This document shows, one piece after another, positions 8,553-16,883 of a stretch of DNA of 64,000 nt (its first letter is position 1; every line of letters starts with the position of its first letter). Origin of the DNA: Halovenus aranensis (lineage in GTDB: Archaea > Halobacteriota > Halobacteria > Halobacteriales > Haloarculaceae). Under the pieces are notes generated by a model. It searched no databases and was not told where the DNA came from. It saw only the letters and a program-made list of their open reading frames with translations. A program made the position numbers and the translations under genes. The DNA is taken from positions 1 to 64,000 of the forward strand of contig NZ_FNFC01000002.1 of NCBI RefSeq assembly GCF_900100385.1, given 5' to 3'.

Positions 8553-9749
8553 ATGGAGCCACCGCTCCGGGACCGGCTTCGCCTGTTCGTCGCCGACTAC
8601 GCCGCGGTCGTCGCGGTGTTGCTCGTGTTCTGTCTCGTGGCCGGCGGCTGGGGAGTCTACGCCGCCCAGCCCGGGACCGAGACCGAAACCGTCGTCACCG
8701 ACCAGTGGGGCGAACAGGGCGGGTTCAACCACACCGCTACCGTCACCCAGGCGACGCCGGTGTTCGAGCAAGGAGCGACGCTCGAACGCCAGCTCTACTA
8801 CACCGCAGTGTCGCCGGTGCTCGAAGGCAGCTACTCTTACCAGCACTCCGACGACGTAGCACGGACGGTCACGATGACCATTCAGGTTGTCATCCAGTCG
8901 GTGCGAGAGGAGGGGCGACTCTGGCGGCGAACCGAATCAGTCGAGACCGTCGAAGCGACGCTCGGGCCCGACGAGAACGCCGTCGGTTCGTGGGAGACGA
9001 ACGTCTCGGCCGACCAACTCCGCATAGCGGACATTCAGGAACGGCTCGGAGCGAGCCTCGGGACACCCGAAATCCTGGTCATCGCCGAGGTGACGAGCAG
9101 AGCCGAACAGGGTCAGCCGACGCGACATACGCGAAGCCTCCGGGTCGAACCGAACGGGGAGACGTTTACCGTGGAATCGCCCGACAGCTACAGTGAGACG
9201 TTCGAGACCACCGACGAGCGCACGGTCGAGACCGACATTGCCATTCCCTTCGCACTGGGAGGGGGGACCGCAATCGTGGTCGGGGTCGCCGGGCTGGGAC
9301 TTCTCGGGGTCATCCAGTACCGCGGTGGCATCGCTGTCCCCGAAGCGGAACGGGAACGGCTACAGTACGCTGACACACGGGCCGAGTTCGACGAGTGGAT
9401 TACGACAGGCAAGACGCCGACCGCCACCGACGACGTGCCAGAAATCGAGGTCGAAGCGCCGGATGGCCTCGTCGACGTGGCAATCGACACGAACCAGCGT
9501 GTCATCGAGGATTCCAGAACCGGCGTCCTTTCGGTTCGGACGCCGACAGCGATATACCGGTACGTCCCACCGGCATCAACAGTGAGCGACGACCGACTGC
9601 AGTACCGGAGTGTCGGAGAGTCGACCAACGGCCACACGCCGACAGAAGGGGTGATGACGACAGCCGGGGCCGACGGCGACAGCGAATCGACTGCGACAGA
9701 CGACAACTCACAGGCAGACTCGGCCGACCAGAGCCAGGACGATAGCTGA
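8553..9749 (+). CDS. DUF5305-type membrane protein
   Basis: Residues 17-40 form a first membrane helix, a long extracellular beta-rich domain follows (about 42-225), then a second helix (about 230-255) and a cytoplasmic acidic Ser/Asp-rich tail. This two-helix layout with Tyr/Thr-rich ectodomain matches DUF5305 proteins, which in archaea are repeatedly encoded beside SipW-like signal peptidases and TasA/DUF1102-like secreted proteins. It follows the signal peptidase by 170 bases on the same strand and is likely co-transcribed. A role as assembly platform or anchor for the secreted filament-like proteins, analogous to TapA, is inference; no catalytic motif is seen. Confidence 0.7.
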   Translation: MEPPLRDRLRLFVADYAAVVAVLLVFCLVAGGWGVYAAQPGTETETVVTDQWGEQGGFNHTATVTQATPVFEQGATLERQLYYTAVSPVLEGSYSYQHSDDVARTVTMTIQVVIQSVREEGRLWRRTESVETVEATLGPDENAVGSWETNVSADQLRIADIQERLGASLGTPEILVIAEVTSRAEQGQPTRHTRSLRVEPNGETFTVESPDSYSETFETTDERTVETDIAIPFALGGGTAIVVGVAGLGLLGVIQYRGGIAVPEAERERLQYADTRAEFDEWITTGKTPTATDDVPEIEVEAPDGLVDVAIDTNQRVIEDSRTGVLSVRTPTAIYRYVPPASTVSDDRLQYRSVGESTNGHTPTEGVMTTAGADGDSESTATDDNSQADSADQSQDDS

Positions 9750-9825
9750 CGACCACAACACGCGCTGTCGGTCAGGTCACTGACAGGGGCGACGGAGCAG
9801 TGACTGTTTTGCCAACGAATTGTGA

Positions 9826-9841
9826 TTTAGGCTTGCCTAAA
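9826..9841. promoter_or_regulatory. Distal iron box (DtxR/IdeR/SirR-type palindrome)
   Basis: TTTAGGCTTGCCTAAA has perfect 7-base arms around TT. It resembles the TTAGG...CCTAA boxes bound by DtxR-family iron regulators, which in haloarchaea include SirR/Idr. It lies upstream of the TATA element of the lipoprotein gene at 9881 and is the exact reverse complement of the proximal box. Confidence 0.75.
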
Positions 9842-9852
9842 AATCGAAAGTG

Positions 9853-9860
9853 TTTAGTAT
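9853..9860 (+). promoter_or_regulatory. TATA-like element between the iron boxes
   Basis: TTTAGTAT is centred about 25 bases before ATG 9881, the spacing of a leaderless haloarchaeal promoter. Both flanks are occupied by iron boxes, so a bound regulator would exclude TBP/TFB or polymerase. Confidence 0.5.
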
Positions 9861-9862
9861 TG

Positions 9863-9878
9863 TTTAGGCAAGCCTAAA
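9863..9878. promoter_or_regulatory. Proximal iron box (DtxR/IdeR/SirR-type palindrome)
   Basis: TTTAGGCAAGCCTAAA has perfect 7-base arms around AA and ends two bases before the start codon. Centre-to-centre distance to the distal box is 37 bases. A repressor bound here would cover the transcription start. Confidence 0.75.
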
Positions 9879-9880
9879 AC

Positions 9881-12364
9881 ATGCAGCAGACACGAAGACG
9901 GTGGTTGCAGTCAGCAGGAGCGGTTCTCACAAGCGTCGCGCTCGCGGGCTGTAGCGGAAGCGATTCCGACGAGCCCGAGGAGACCGAAGGGGGCAAGCAG
10001 ACCGGCGACACGCCCGACAGCAACGCCACTGAGGACGGGTCGGGAGAAGACGGGTCCGATGGCGGCGAGTTCGCCGCAGTCGACGTTGCGGTCGCCGCCG
10101 AGTGGAACGCGATTCGGACGCGTCTGCGTGACCCGGTCATTCTCGGTCACGCAGAGGAGTATGCCGCCGGTGCGGGGGTCGTCGGCGACATCTTCGAGCG
10201 CTTCGAGACTGCCTCTGGGGAGTACAACGCACACGAGATGCTCGAGGAGACCAGTACGGAACACTACGAGGGGTTCGAGGCGGGGCTCAATGACCTCCGC
10301 GAGACGCTCGAAGCCGAAGACCTCGAGGGCGCACACGAGGCGATGCATGCGGCCGATAAACACCTCCGGAAGGCACAGGCGGCCCTGACCGATAACGCGA
10401 CAGTCAAGCGACTGTCGATGCTCGTAATGGGCGCACACGTCGAAGACGCGGCCATGTTGCTCGAAGTCGGCGACTACGACGATGCGACACACGAGTTCTC
10501 GAACATCGGCGGCAAGTTCGAGGAGAAACACTACGATATGGTCGCCGAGGCCGACAGCGAGGCAGCCGATGGATTCCTCGATGCGATAGACCGTGCCGAG
10601 GCGAACGCGGAGTCGGACACCGAGGCGGCGATAGCGGCGGCACACGAGGCATTCGGTGCGGCAACGCAGGGAATGCACGCGCTTGCGAGCGATTCGGTCG
10701 CCGGTGCCGCACACATGGCTGCCTTGCAGGCCCGTGGCTGGGACGGGATGGCGCTCGCTAACCTCGGTGGCGTCTCGCAGTCGTACGCTCACGCGGCGGC
10801 ACTGAACGACTACAGGGCACAGGCCCAGGACGCCATGTGGCTGTTCGAACACGGGAACGCGGAGGCTGCCGCGGCGTTCGTCCAGCGTGCCTTCGAGCAG
10901 TTCGAGACCGCTCGCGCCCACGACGCGCTCGAAGACGCCGACCACGACAGCTACGAATCCTTCGAGCGTGGACTCGAACAGCTCGGTGAGGCAATCGAAA
11001 ACGACAACGCCGAGGCCGTCGCGGAGGCGACAGTGACGGTCGAAGATGCGGTCAGGAGCGGCATCGAGGCACTGGCCTCGGGCCACGGACCCGCCCTCCT
11101 CGAAGCCGGCTACATGAAGACACGCATCGAGGACGCCCACGAGCGGTATCTGCTCGGCGAGAGCGAACGGGCCGGCGAAATCGCCCAGTCAGTGTTTGCG
11201 GACTTCGAGGCTGACGCCGGTGGCTTCCACGAGACGCTCGAGGAGACCGACGAGAGTCTCTACGACGCCTTCGAACACGAGCATCTGGAAGGACTCATCG
11301 AGGCCTTCGAGGCAGGCGACGACGAGGCAGTGACAGACCACGTCGAGGGCATCCGCGAGACACTGCTGTCGTTCGAGACCGCACTCGCCTCCCGACCGGC
11401 TGTCAGCGGCGTCGAAAGCGGCTACATCACCGCACGGCTTCGGGACTCGGTCGTTCTGGAACGACTCGACGCGACCGAGCGCGCACAGACCGTCTCGACC
11501 GACGCCTTCGGGTACTTCGAGGCGGGCGCCGGCGGCTTCCACGAGGCCATCGAGGAGGCCGACCACGAGACATACGAGTCCTTCGAGGGGGCAGTCGAGG
11601 CCCTCCAGAACAGTCTCGAAGACGACGGTACCACTGACGCCGTCGAGAGTGTCACAGCCTACGCCACAGACGCGACGTACGCCGTGGTCGCGGCCGGAAC
11701 CGGTGGTGCCGGCGCGGCCCCGTTCGTCAGTGATGTCTTCGCGCACTTCGAGGGAGCAGCCGTCCACGAACTGCTCGAAGACGCCGACCACGAGACCTAC
11801 GAGGCCTTCGAGGGCGCGCTCGAAACGTACATCGACGCGCTCGAATCCGGCGAGAGTCCGCGTGAGGCGGCAACTGTGTACGCCGACGGCTCGCTCAAGG
11901 CACAGTTCGCCGTTGCCGGCGCAGTCGAAGATGCGCCCGTCGACGCCGATGGTGGCGGAGACGGCAGTGACGGGGACGGGGCAACCTCGGAACTCGAAGG
12001 CGGACCGAACGTTGTCGAGGGCGTCCCAGACGACGCCGACCACGTGGTCGACATGACGGCTGTCGCCTTCGAACCCGAGGAGCTCACTGTCTCCACGGGA
12101 GACACGGTTGCCTGGAGCTTCGCAGGCGGCGAGCCCCACTCTGTGACGGCCTACGAGGAGAAGATTCCGGCGGAGGCCGACTACTGGGCATCGGGTGGGT
12201 TCGACAGCGAGTCCGCTGCTCGCGAGGGCTGGGAGAGCGGCAAGGGGGCGGTTCAGGACGGCGAGTCCTACGTCCGGACCTTCGAAACACCTGGCACCCA
12301 CGAGTATCTCTGTATTCCACACGAGGCCGCTGGCATGGTCGGGAGCGTCATCGTCGAGGAGTAA
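9881..12364 (+). CDS. Tat lipoprotein with DUF5059 repeats and C-terminal cupredoxin domain
   Basis: The leader has Thr-Arg-Arg-Arg-Trp-Leu and a lipobox Leu-Ala-Gly-Cys (Cys near residue 24), so it is a Tat-exported lipoprotein. Residues about 65-680 are an all-helical tandem repeat. Units carry His-Glu-x-Leu-Glu-Glu followed by Tyr-Glu-x-Phe-Glu (clear copies near 117, 345, 448, 552 and 627, a weaker one near 203), which fits DUF5059. The last 110 residues are a halocyanin-like blue-copper domain with candidate ligands His (Glu-Pro-His-Ser-Val), Cys and His (Cys-Ile-Pro-His) and Met (Gly-Met). Two iron boxes at the promoter imply induction under iron limitation. Whether the repeats bind a metal is unknown. 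Its stop codon abuts the stop of the convergent kinase gene. Confidence 0.85.
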   Translation: MQQTRRRWLQSAGAVLTSVALAGCSGSDSDEPEETEGGKQTGDTPDSNATEDGSGEDGSDGGEFAAVDVAVAAEWNAIRTRLRDPVILGHAEEYAAGAGVVGDIFERFETASGEYNAHEMLEETSTEHYEGFEAGLNDLRETLEAEDLEGAHEAMHAADKHLRKAQAALTDNATVKRLSMLVMGAHVEDAAMLLEVGDYDDATHEFSNIGGKFEEKHYDMVAEADSEAADGFLDAIDRAEANAESDTEAAIAAAHEAFGAATQGMHALASDSVAGAAHMAALQARGWDGMALANLGGVSQSYAHAAALNDYRAQAQDAMWLFEHGNAEAAAAFVQRAFEQFETARAHDALEDADHDSYESFERGLEQLGEAIENDNAEAVAEATVTVEDAVRSGIEALASGHGPALLEAGYMKTRIEDAHERYLLGESERAGEIAQSVFADFEADAGGFHETLEETDESLYDAFEHEHLEGLIEAFEAGDDEAVTDHVEGIRETLLSFETALASRPAVSGVESGYITARLRDSVVLERLDATERAQTVSTDAFGYFEAGAGGFHEAIEEADHETYESFEGAVEALQNSLEDDGTTDAVESVTAYATDATYAVVAAGTGGAGAAPFVSDVFAHFEGAAVHELLEDADHETYEAFEGALETYIDALESGESPREAATVYADGSLKAQFAVAGAVEDAPVDADGGGDGSDGDGATSELEGGPNVVEGVPDDADHVVDMTAVAFEPEELTVSTGDTVAWSFAGGEPHSVTAYEEKIPAEADYWASGGFDSESAAREGWESGKGAVQDGESYVRTFETPGTHEYLCIPHEAAGMVGSVIVEE

Positions 12365-14185
12365 TCAGAACCGAAACTGGACTGTGACGACACTCCCGCG
12401 GGGCTCGTTTTCCGAGAACGAGACGGTCCCGCCGGAGTGTGTCACAATCAGGTGGACCAGCCAGAGGCCGAGACCGCTGCCGTGATAGAGCTGTTCGATT
12501 TCTGTTCCCTGAGTGAGGACCTTGCGGTCCATCTCGGGGACACCGGGGCCGTCGTCGGCGACGGTAAGGGTTGGGGCGTCGGGATGGTCGGTCAGCCGAA
12601 CGTCGACGGTCGGGCTGTCCCTGTCTGAGTGGACGATTGCGTTCTCCAGTAACTCGACGAAGGCCTGTTCGATGTGGACGGTCGCGTGTACCTGACAGGA
12701 GTCGGGGAGCTCACACGAAACCACCGCGTCTGGATACCGTTTTGCCAGCCGGTCGACGACCGTCTCGACCACCCTGACCATATCGACGGAGGTCTCCTTG
12801 GGGTCTTCGGTCAGGAACTTCGTAATCTTGCGTTCTTTCTCGATAGTCCGGTTTATCTTCTCGCTTGTGACCCGTATCCGCCGCGCGTCTTCGACGAGTG
12901 AGTCCGGTGCTGACTCCTCGATTTGCTCGGCGAACATTCCGATTGTCGTCATATCGTTACGGAGGTTATGTCTGAGGACCCTGTCGATGACCTGTAGCTG
13001 ACTCTCCCTGGATTTGAGGTCTGTGACGTTCCGACAGATTGCAATCGTTCCCTCCACATCGCCGGTCTCGCCGTAGTAAGGGTACCGAATCGTCGAGAAC
13101 GTCTCGCCGTCCATCGTCGGAAACGTCGGCGAAATCGTGTACCGAATCGCCTGTTCCTGGTCGAGTACCTGCTGCTTTCGCTCTTCGATGCGCGCGGCCG
13201 ACTCACTGTCCATGAACGCGGACTCGGTCTCACCGATCAACTCCGCCTGTGTCATCGCTGCGAACTCTGTGAGAGCCTCGTTGACGAGCCGAAACTTGCC
13301 GTCGCGGTCCTGAAGCATAATCGGGTCATCGACGCGCTCGACGATGTCTCGGAACAACCTGAGGCGTTGCTCGGCCTCGATGCGCTGTGTGATATCTGAC
13401 TGGATGGCGACGAACCGCTCGGGGGTGCCGGTCTCATCGTTGATTGGCGCAATCGTCTGGAATGCGTGGTATACGTCACCGTCTTTTCGCTGATTGACGA
13501 TATCTTCCTCCCAGGTTTCTCCATTTGAGATTGTTTCCCACAGTCGGTCGAAATACTCCGTTGACATCTCTTCGGCGTCCAGAAGCCGTGGTGTTTCGCC
13601 GACTGCCTCCGTCTCACTGTACCCGGTCATCTCCTCGAACGCAGGGTTCACGTACTCGATTCGCCCCTCTGCGTCGGTGATGTACACCGCATGACCGGCT
13701 GCTTCTGTCGCCCGCTTGAACTGCCGGAGTTTTCGCTTGCCAGCCGCCAGTTCGAGTGACTGCTCTCTGAGACGGAGCAACGCCTCCGCCCGCCACTCCA
13801 GCTCGACCTTCTTTATCGGCAGCGAGACGACCTCGTCGATGGTGTCGAAGACGACGCCGTCGGCAATCTCGCCGCGGTCGACCTCGAGCACCGAGAGGTC
13901 TGCTTCCGGGAGGAGCAACAGAAACGGTAGCAAAATCGGCTCGGCCTCCTGTTTTCGCTCCCGCAGCGTCTCGCCGTGTGTTTCCAGGGCCTGGCCGTCC
14001 AGGATACAGCAGTCGAAATCGGCGGTCTCGACCGGCTTCTCAGGGTCGACGAGCGTGTACTCCTCGTGGTCGGCTATCCACTCGAGTAACAGCCGCTGGT
14101 TTCCCTCTCCAGACAGCAACGGAAAAATCGCGGCGTCACTGCTTTTACTCTCCTGTTGCTTGTCTGCCTCGTGCTGAAATGTCAT
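12365..14185 (-). CDS. PAS/PAS sensor histidine kinase with pseudo-receiver N-terminus
   Basis: The 606-residue soluble kinase starts with a receiver-like domain (about 20-150), then two PAS domains (about 155-280 and 285-400; the first has Gly-Arg-Ile-Glu-Tyr-Val-Asn-Pro-Ala). The phospho-acceptor region reads Arg-Val-Leu-Arg-His-Asn-Leu-Arg-Asn, the usual haloarchaeal H-box. The HATPase domain has an N box (Leu-Leu-Glu-Asn-Ala) and Gly boxes (Asp-Asp-Gly-Pro-Gly; Gly-Ser-Gly-Leu-Gly-Leu). No membrane helix is present, so it senses a cytoplasmic signal. Its ATG overlaps the stop of the small ORF upstream (ATGA), and it lies downstream of a KaiC-like ATPase, an arrangement suggesting a joint signalling operon. 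Confidence 0.88.
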   Translation of the reverse strand: MTFQHEADKQQESKSSDAAIFPLLSGEGNQRLLLEWIADHEEYTLVDPEKPVETADFDCCILDGQALETHGETLRERKQEAEPILLPFLLLLPEADLSVLEVDRGEIADGVVFDTIDEVVSLPIKKVELEWRAEALLRLREQSLELAAGKRKLRQFKRATEAAGHAVYITDAEGRIEYVNPAFEEMTGYSETEAVGETPRLLDAEEMSTEYFDRLWETISNGETWEEDIVNQRKDGDVYHAFQTIAPINDETGTPERFVAIQSDITQRIEAEQRLRLFRDIVERVDDPIMLQDRDGKFRLVNEALTEFAAMTQAELIGETESAFMDSESAARIEERKQQVLDQEQAIRYTISPTFPTMDGETFSTIRYPYYGETGDVEGTIAICRNVTDLKSRESQLQVIDRVLRHNLRNDMTTIGMFAEQIEESAPDSLVEDARRIRVTSEKINRTIEKERKITKFLTEDPKETSVDMVRVVETVVDRLAKRYPDAVVSCELPDSCQVHATVHIEQAFVELLENAIVHSDRDSPTVDVRLTDHPDAPTLTVADDGPGVPEMDRKVLTQGTEIEQLYHGSGLGLWLVHLIVTHSGGTVSFSENEPRGSVVTVQFRF

Positions 14186-14334
14186 CGCGACGCACCTCGA
14201 CCACGCTTCTGTTCGGCCACGTTCCGTGACTCGACTACCAGCAGAGCCGGCCGCCCGCGCCGGTCGAGCGACTCACTGCCGGTGCCAGCGGCGTGGAACC
14301 ACGTGTCGTCGGTGGCGGACTGGATTTGAGTCAT
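14182..14334 (-). CDS. Small ORF (50 residues) coupled to the histidine kinase
   Basis: ATG at 14334 opens a 50-codon frame starting Met-Thr-Gln-Ile-Gln-Ser and ending in a TGA that overlaps the kinase ATG in an ATGA quartet. It begins 23 bases after the KaiC-like stop, so it fills the gap between the two genes. This favours a real, translationally coupled gene. There is no recognised domain; the N-terminus is polar and acidic and the C-terminus is basic. It could also be a spurious frame allowing re-initiation at the kinase. Confidence 0.45.
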   Translation of the reverse strand: MTQIQSATDDTWFHAAGTGSESLDRRGRPALLVVESRNVAEQKRGRGASR

Positions 14335-14357
14335 CTCGAATTTCAGTTTGTGTCTCC

Positions 14358-15809
14358 TCAGGCCGACTCGTCCGGCGGACTATGCCACTCCGGTGTGCCG
14401 GTGAGGATACCCCGAAGCTCCGGCAGCGGCCCGCCCACCTCGATACCGGCGTCTGTTATCTTGAGTTCGCGAAGGCTGCGCTCGAAGTCGCTGGTCCGCA
14501 TTTTGAGCGTCCCGACGACCTTTCGCATCTCGCCGCGGTACTCGACGTGTCGGAGGAAGACGATGTTGTCAGCGAGGTTGCTCGTACGCTCTTCGGTCGC
14601 CTGAAAGTCGCCCGTGATATTGTGCACTTCGTTCAGAATAAACGTCGTGACACCGACCGCTCGCAGGTACCGACCGATGCGTAACAACACGCTCGTCGGG
14701 TCGTCGAGTCCACGGAGGTTCTGCTGAAATCCCTGTGTGCCGTCTATCATCACCACCTCAGCGCCGTCTTCAACAACCTCGCGAACCATGTGCTCGAACT
14801 CACCGACGGTGTGTGTGTCGGGCTCGATTTCGACGACCGAGAGCATACCGCTCTCGCGCGCCCGGTATAACGGAATCCCGATAGCGTCGGCCCGCTTGCG
14901 GAGCGTCCGCTGTGACTCCTCAAACTGGAAGAGGACACTCTTTTTTCCGTCGAGGGCGGCCCGTGTGAGAAACTGCATCCCGGTCGTCGTCTTCCCGACG
15001 CCGGTTGGACCGCTCAGAATCGTTATCGTTCCCTGTTCGATGCCGCCGTACAGCAACGCGTCGAGCCCCGAAACGCCAGAGGCAAGCGTCCCCTCCTCGA
15101 TTTCGCGTGTCTGTTCACCCGGGACCAGCGTCGGCCAGACAGTCAGCCCATCTTCGCTGATTTCATAGAAATGTTTGCCCCGCCGGAACGACGACCCGCG
15201 GAACTTACTGACCGTGACCGCTCTGCTCTCGGGGGTTACATCGAGTGTGATTACCGAATCGACGAGAAACTGCAGGTCGTCGTCGGTAACCGTCCCGCCC
15301 GCCTGTGACGTGAGCATCACGGTCGCGTCTGCGTCTTTCAGGTAATCGAGCAGTCCCAGAATACCCGTCCGAAATCCCCGTTCGTCGGTCGTGAGATACC
15401 GAAACTCCGTAATCGGGTCGAGTAACACTCGGTCTGGCTCGACCTCGTCGATCGTCTCCCGAAGGTCGGCGATGAAGTCGGGCTGTTCGACCTCTGCTGA
15501 CTCGAACAGCGTGTACGACTCTTCCTCCGAGAACTGCTCTTGTGTCGGCGAGAAGTTGTGAAACTGAATCGCGTCGGCGTCGAGTCCGAACGCCGTCGCC
15601 GTCTCCTCGACGTAGGTCTGTGGCTCCCCCAGATTGACATAGAGTGCGGTCTCGCCCGAATCGGCACCTGCAGAGAGAAAATAGAGACCGAATATCGTCT
15701 TTCCCGCGCCGGGAGAGCCCCGAACGAGGACGTTCCTGCTCTCGATGAGTCCGCCCGATAGCACTGCGTCCAGCCCGGAGACCCCCGTGGACACCCTCTC
15801 AGTCGTCAT
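14358..15809 (-). CDS. KaiC-like ATPase with two RecA domains
   Basis: The chosen ATG at 15809 gives Met-Thr-Thr-Glu-Arg-Val-Ser-Thr-Gly-Val-Ser-Gly-Leu-Asp, the usual KaiC start; the 15 upstream codons look spurious. Two RecA-like domains each have a Walker A motif (Gly-Ser-Pro-Gly-Ala-Gly-Lys-Thr near residue 32; Gly-Pro-Thr-Gly-Val-Gly-Lys-Thr near 270), and each begins with a Gly-Val-Ser-Gly-Leu-Asp signature. At 483 residues it has the double-domain size of KaiC. In archaea such proteins are signalling ATPases rather than proven clock proteins. The histidine kinase downstream is a plausible partner, since KaiC-family proteins couple to kinases in cyanobacteria; no KaiA or KaiB is nearby. 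Confidence 0.85.
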   Translation of the reverse strand: MTTERVSTGVSGLDAVLSGGLIESRNVLVRGSPGAGKTIFGLYFLSAGADSGETALYVNLGEPQTYVEETATAFGLDADAIQFHNFSPTQEQFSEEESYTLFESAEVEQPDFIADLRETIDEVEPDRVLLDPITEFRYLTTDERGFRTGILGLLDYLKDADATVMLTSQAGGTVTDDDLQFLVDSVITLDVTPESRAVTVSKFRGSSFRRGKHFYEISEDGLTVWPTLVPGEQTREIEEGTLASGVSGLDALLYGGIEQGTITILSGPTGVGKTTTGMQFLTRAALDGKKSVLFQFEESQRTLRKRADAIGIPLYRARESGMLSVVEIEPDTHTVGEFEHMVREVVEDGAEVVMIDGTQGFQQNLRGLDDPTSVLLRIGRYLRAVGVTTFILNEVHNITGDFQATEERTSNLADNIVFLRHVEYRGEMRKVVGTLKMRTSDFERSLRELKITDAGIEVGGPLPELRGILTGTPEWHSPPDESA

Positions 15810-15895
15810 GTCAGTACGTACTCCCTCTGCCTGCTTATATGTACGGTATAGCACACCTAGCTTTCTCGGACAGTCCCGGCACGCCGTCGCTGAGT

Positions 15896-16834
15896 TCAGC
15901 CGTCCCCGATATCGAATGTGACACCCGTGAGCTCCTCGGACACCTCCCAGAGACGGGCGGCGGCCGCCTCGTCGGTCGACCGGTCACTGGAGGACTGGAC
16001 CGCTGGTGCGCCGCGCATGTTCATGAAACCGCCCGGCCCGACGTACTCGCCGCCGGCTATTTCGGGCGAAGTGGCTGCATAGAGCATCGGTAACGCGCCC
16101 TGTTTGGACGACTGTGCGACGAGCGCGTTTGCTAGCTTTACGCCTGCGAGTCGCAACCGAGAGCCCATCATTTCCGGGCCGCGTCGCTGGAGGTCCGTGT
16201 CGGCATACCCTGGATGACAGCCGACACTCGTCACGCTTGCATCCGCTGGGAGCCGCCTGTCGAGTTCGTACGCAAACAGCAGGTTCGCGAGTTTGCTCTG
16301 GGCGTAGGCGTCCCACTTGTCGTATGCGGATTCACCGTGGAGGTCGTCGAACGACATCTCGCCGTTCTCGTGGAGGCCGCTGCTCTGTGTGACGACCCTG
16401 CTCTCGCCTTCGGTATCACACAATACGTCGAGCAACTGCGCGGTCAGGGCGAAATGACCTAGGTGGTTGACGCCGAACTGCATCTCGAAGCCGTCGGCGG
16501 TTTCCCGGCGAGGAATCGCCATCAGCCCGGCGTTGTTACAGAGGACGTGTGCCTCGCCGTGCTCGGCCTCGAAGGTCTCTGTGAACGACTGAATCGACGC
16601 CAGTGACGCGAGGTCGAGTTCGATGATAGGCAGTGACGGCGACTCGACCCTCGACCGAATCTCGGCGCGTGCCTCTTGTGCGCGGGTTCGGTCCCGACAG
16701 GCCATAACGACGGTCGCGCCTTTCTGTGCGAAAGCGCGGGTCGCTTCGAACCCGAGCCCGCTGTTTGCACCGGTCACGATGACCGTCTGTCCCGACTGGT
16801 CTGGCATCGCTTCGATGTCCCACGAGCGACTCAT
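15896..16834 (-). CDS. Short-chain dehydrogenase/reductase
   Basis: A Rossmann-fold oxidoreductase of 312 residues. The nucleotide-binding motif Thr-Gly-Ala-Asn-Ser-Gly-Leu-Gly lies near residues 21-28, Asn-Asn-Ala-Gly marks the cofactor pocket, and the catalytic Tyr and Lys are in Tyr-Ala-Gln-Ser-Lys. The residues after strand 2 (Cys-Arg-Asp-Arg) suggest NADP preference. It resembles the retinol-dehydrogenase/protochlorophyllide-reductase-like branch of the family by length and by its Pro-Gly-Tyr-Ala-Asp-Thr segment, but the substrate cannot be inferred. It appears to be transcribed alone. Confidence 0.85.
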   Translation of the reverse strand: MSRSWDIEAMPDQSGQTVIVTGANSGLGFEATRAFAQKGATVVMACRDRTRAQEARAEIRSRVESPSLPIIELDLASLASIQSFTETFEAEHGEAHVLCNNAGLMAIPRRETADGFEMQFGVNHLGHFALTAQLLDVLCDTEGESRVVTQSSGLHENGEMSFDDLHGESAYDKWDAYAQSKLANLLFAYELDRRLPADASVTSVGCHPGYADTDLQRRGPEMMGSRLRLAGVKLANALVAQSSKQGALPMLYAATSPEIAGGEYVGPGGFMNMRGAPAVQSSSDRSTDEAAAARLWEVSEELTGVTFDIGDG

Positions 16835-16883
16835 GAGACAACGTAGGTGCGTATCGAGTTAAGGGCCGTGCCAACGGCAACCC

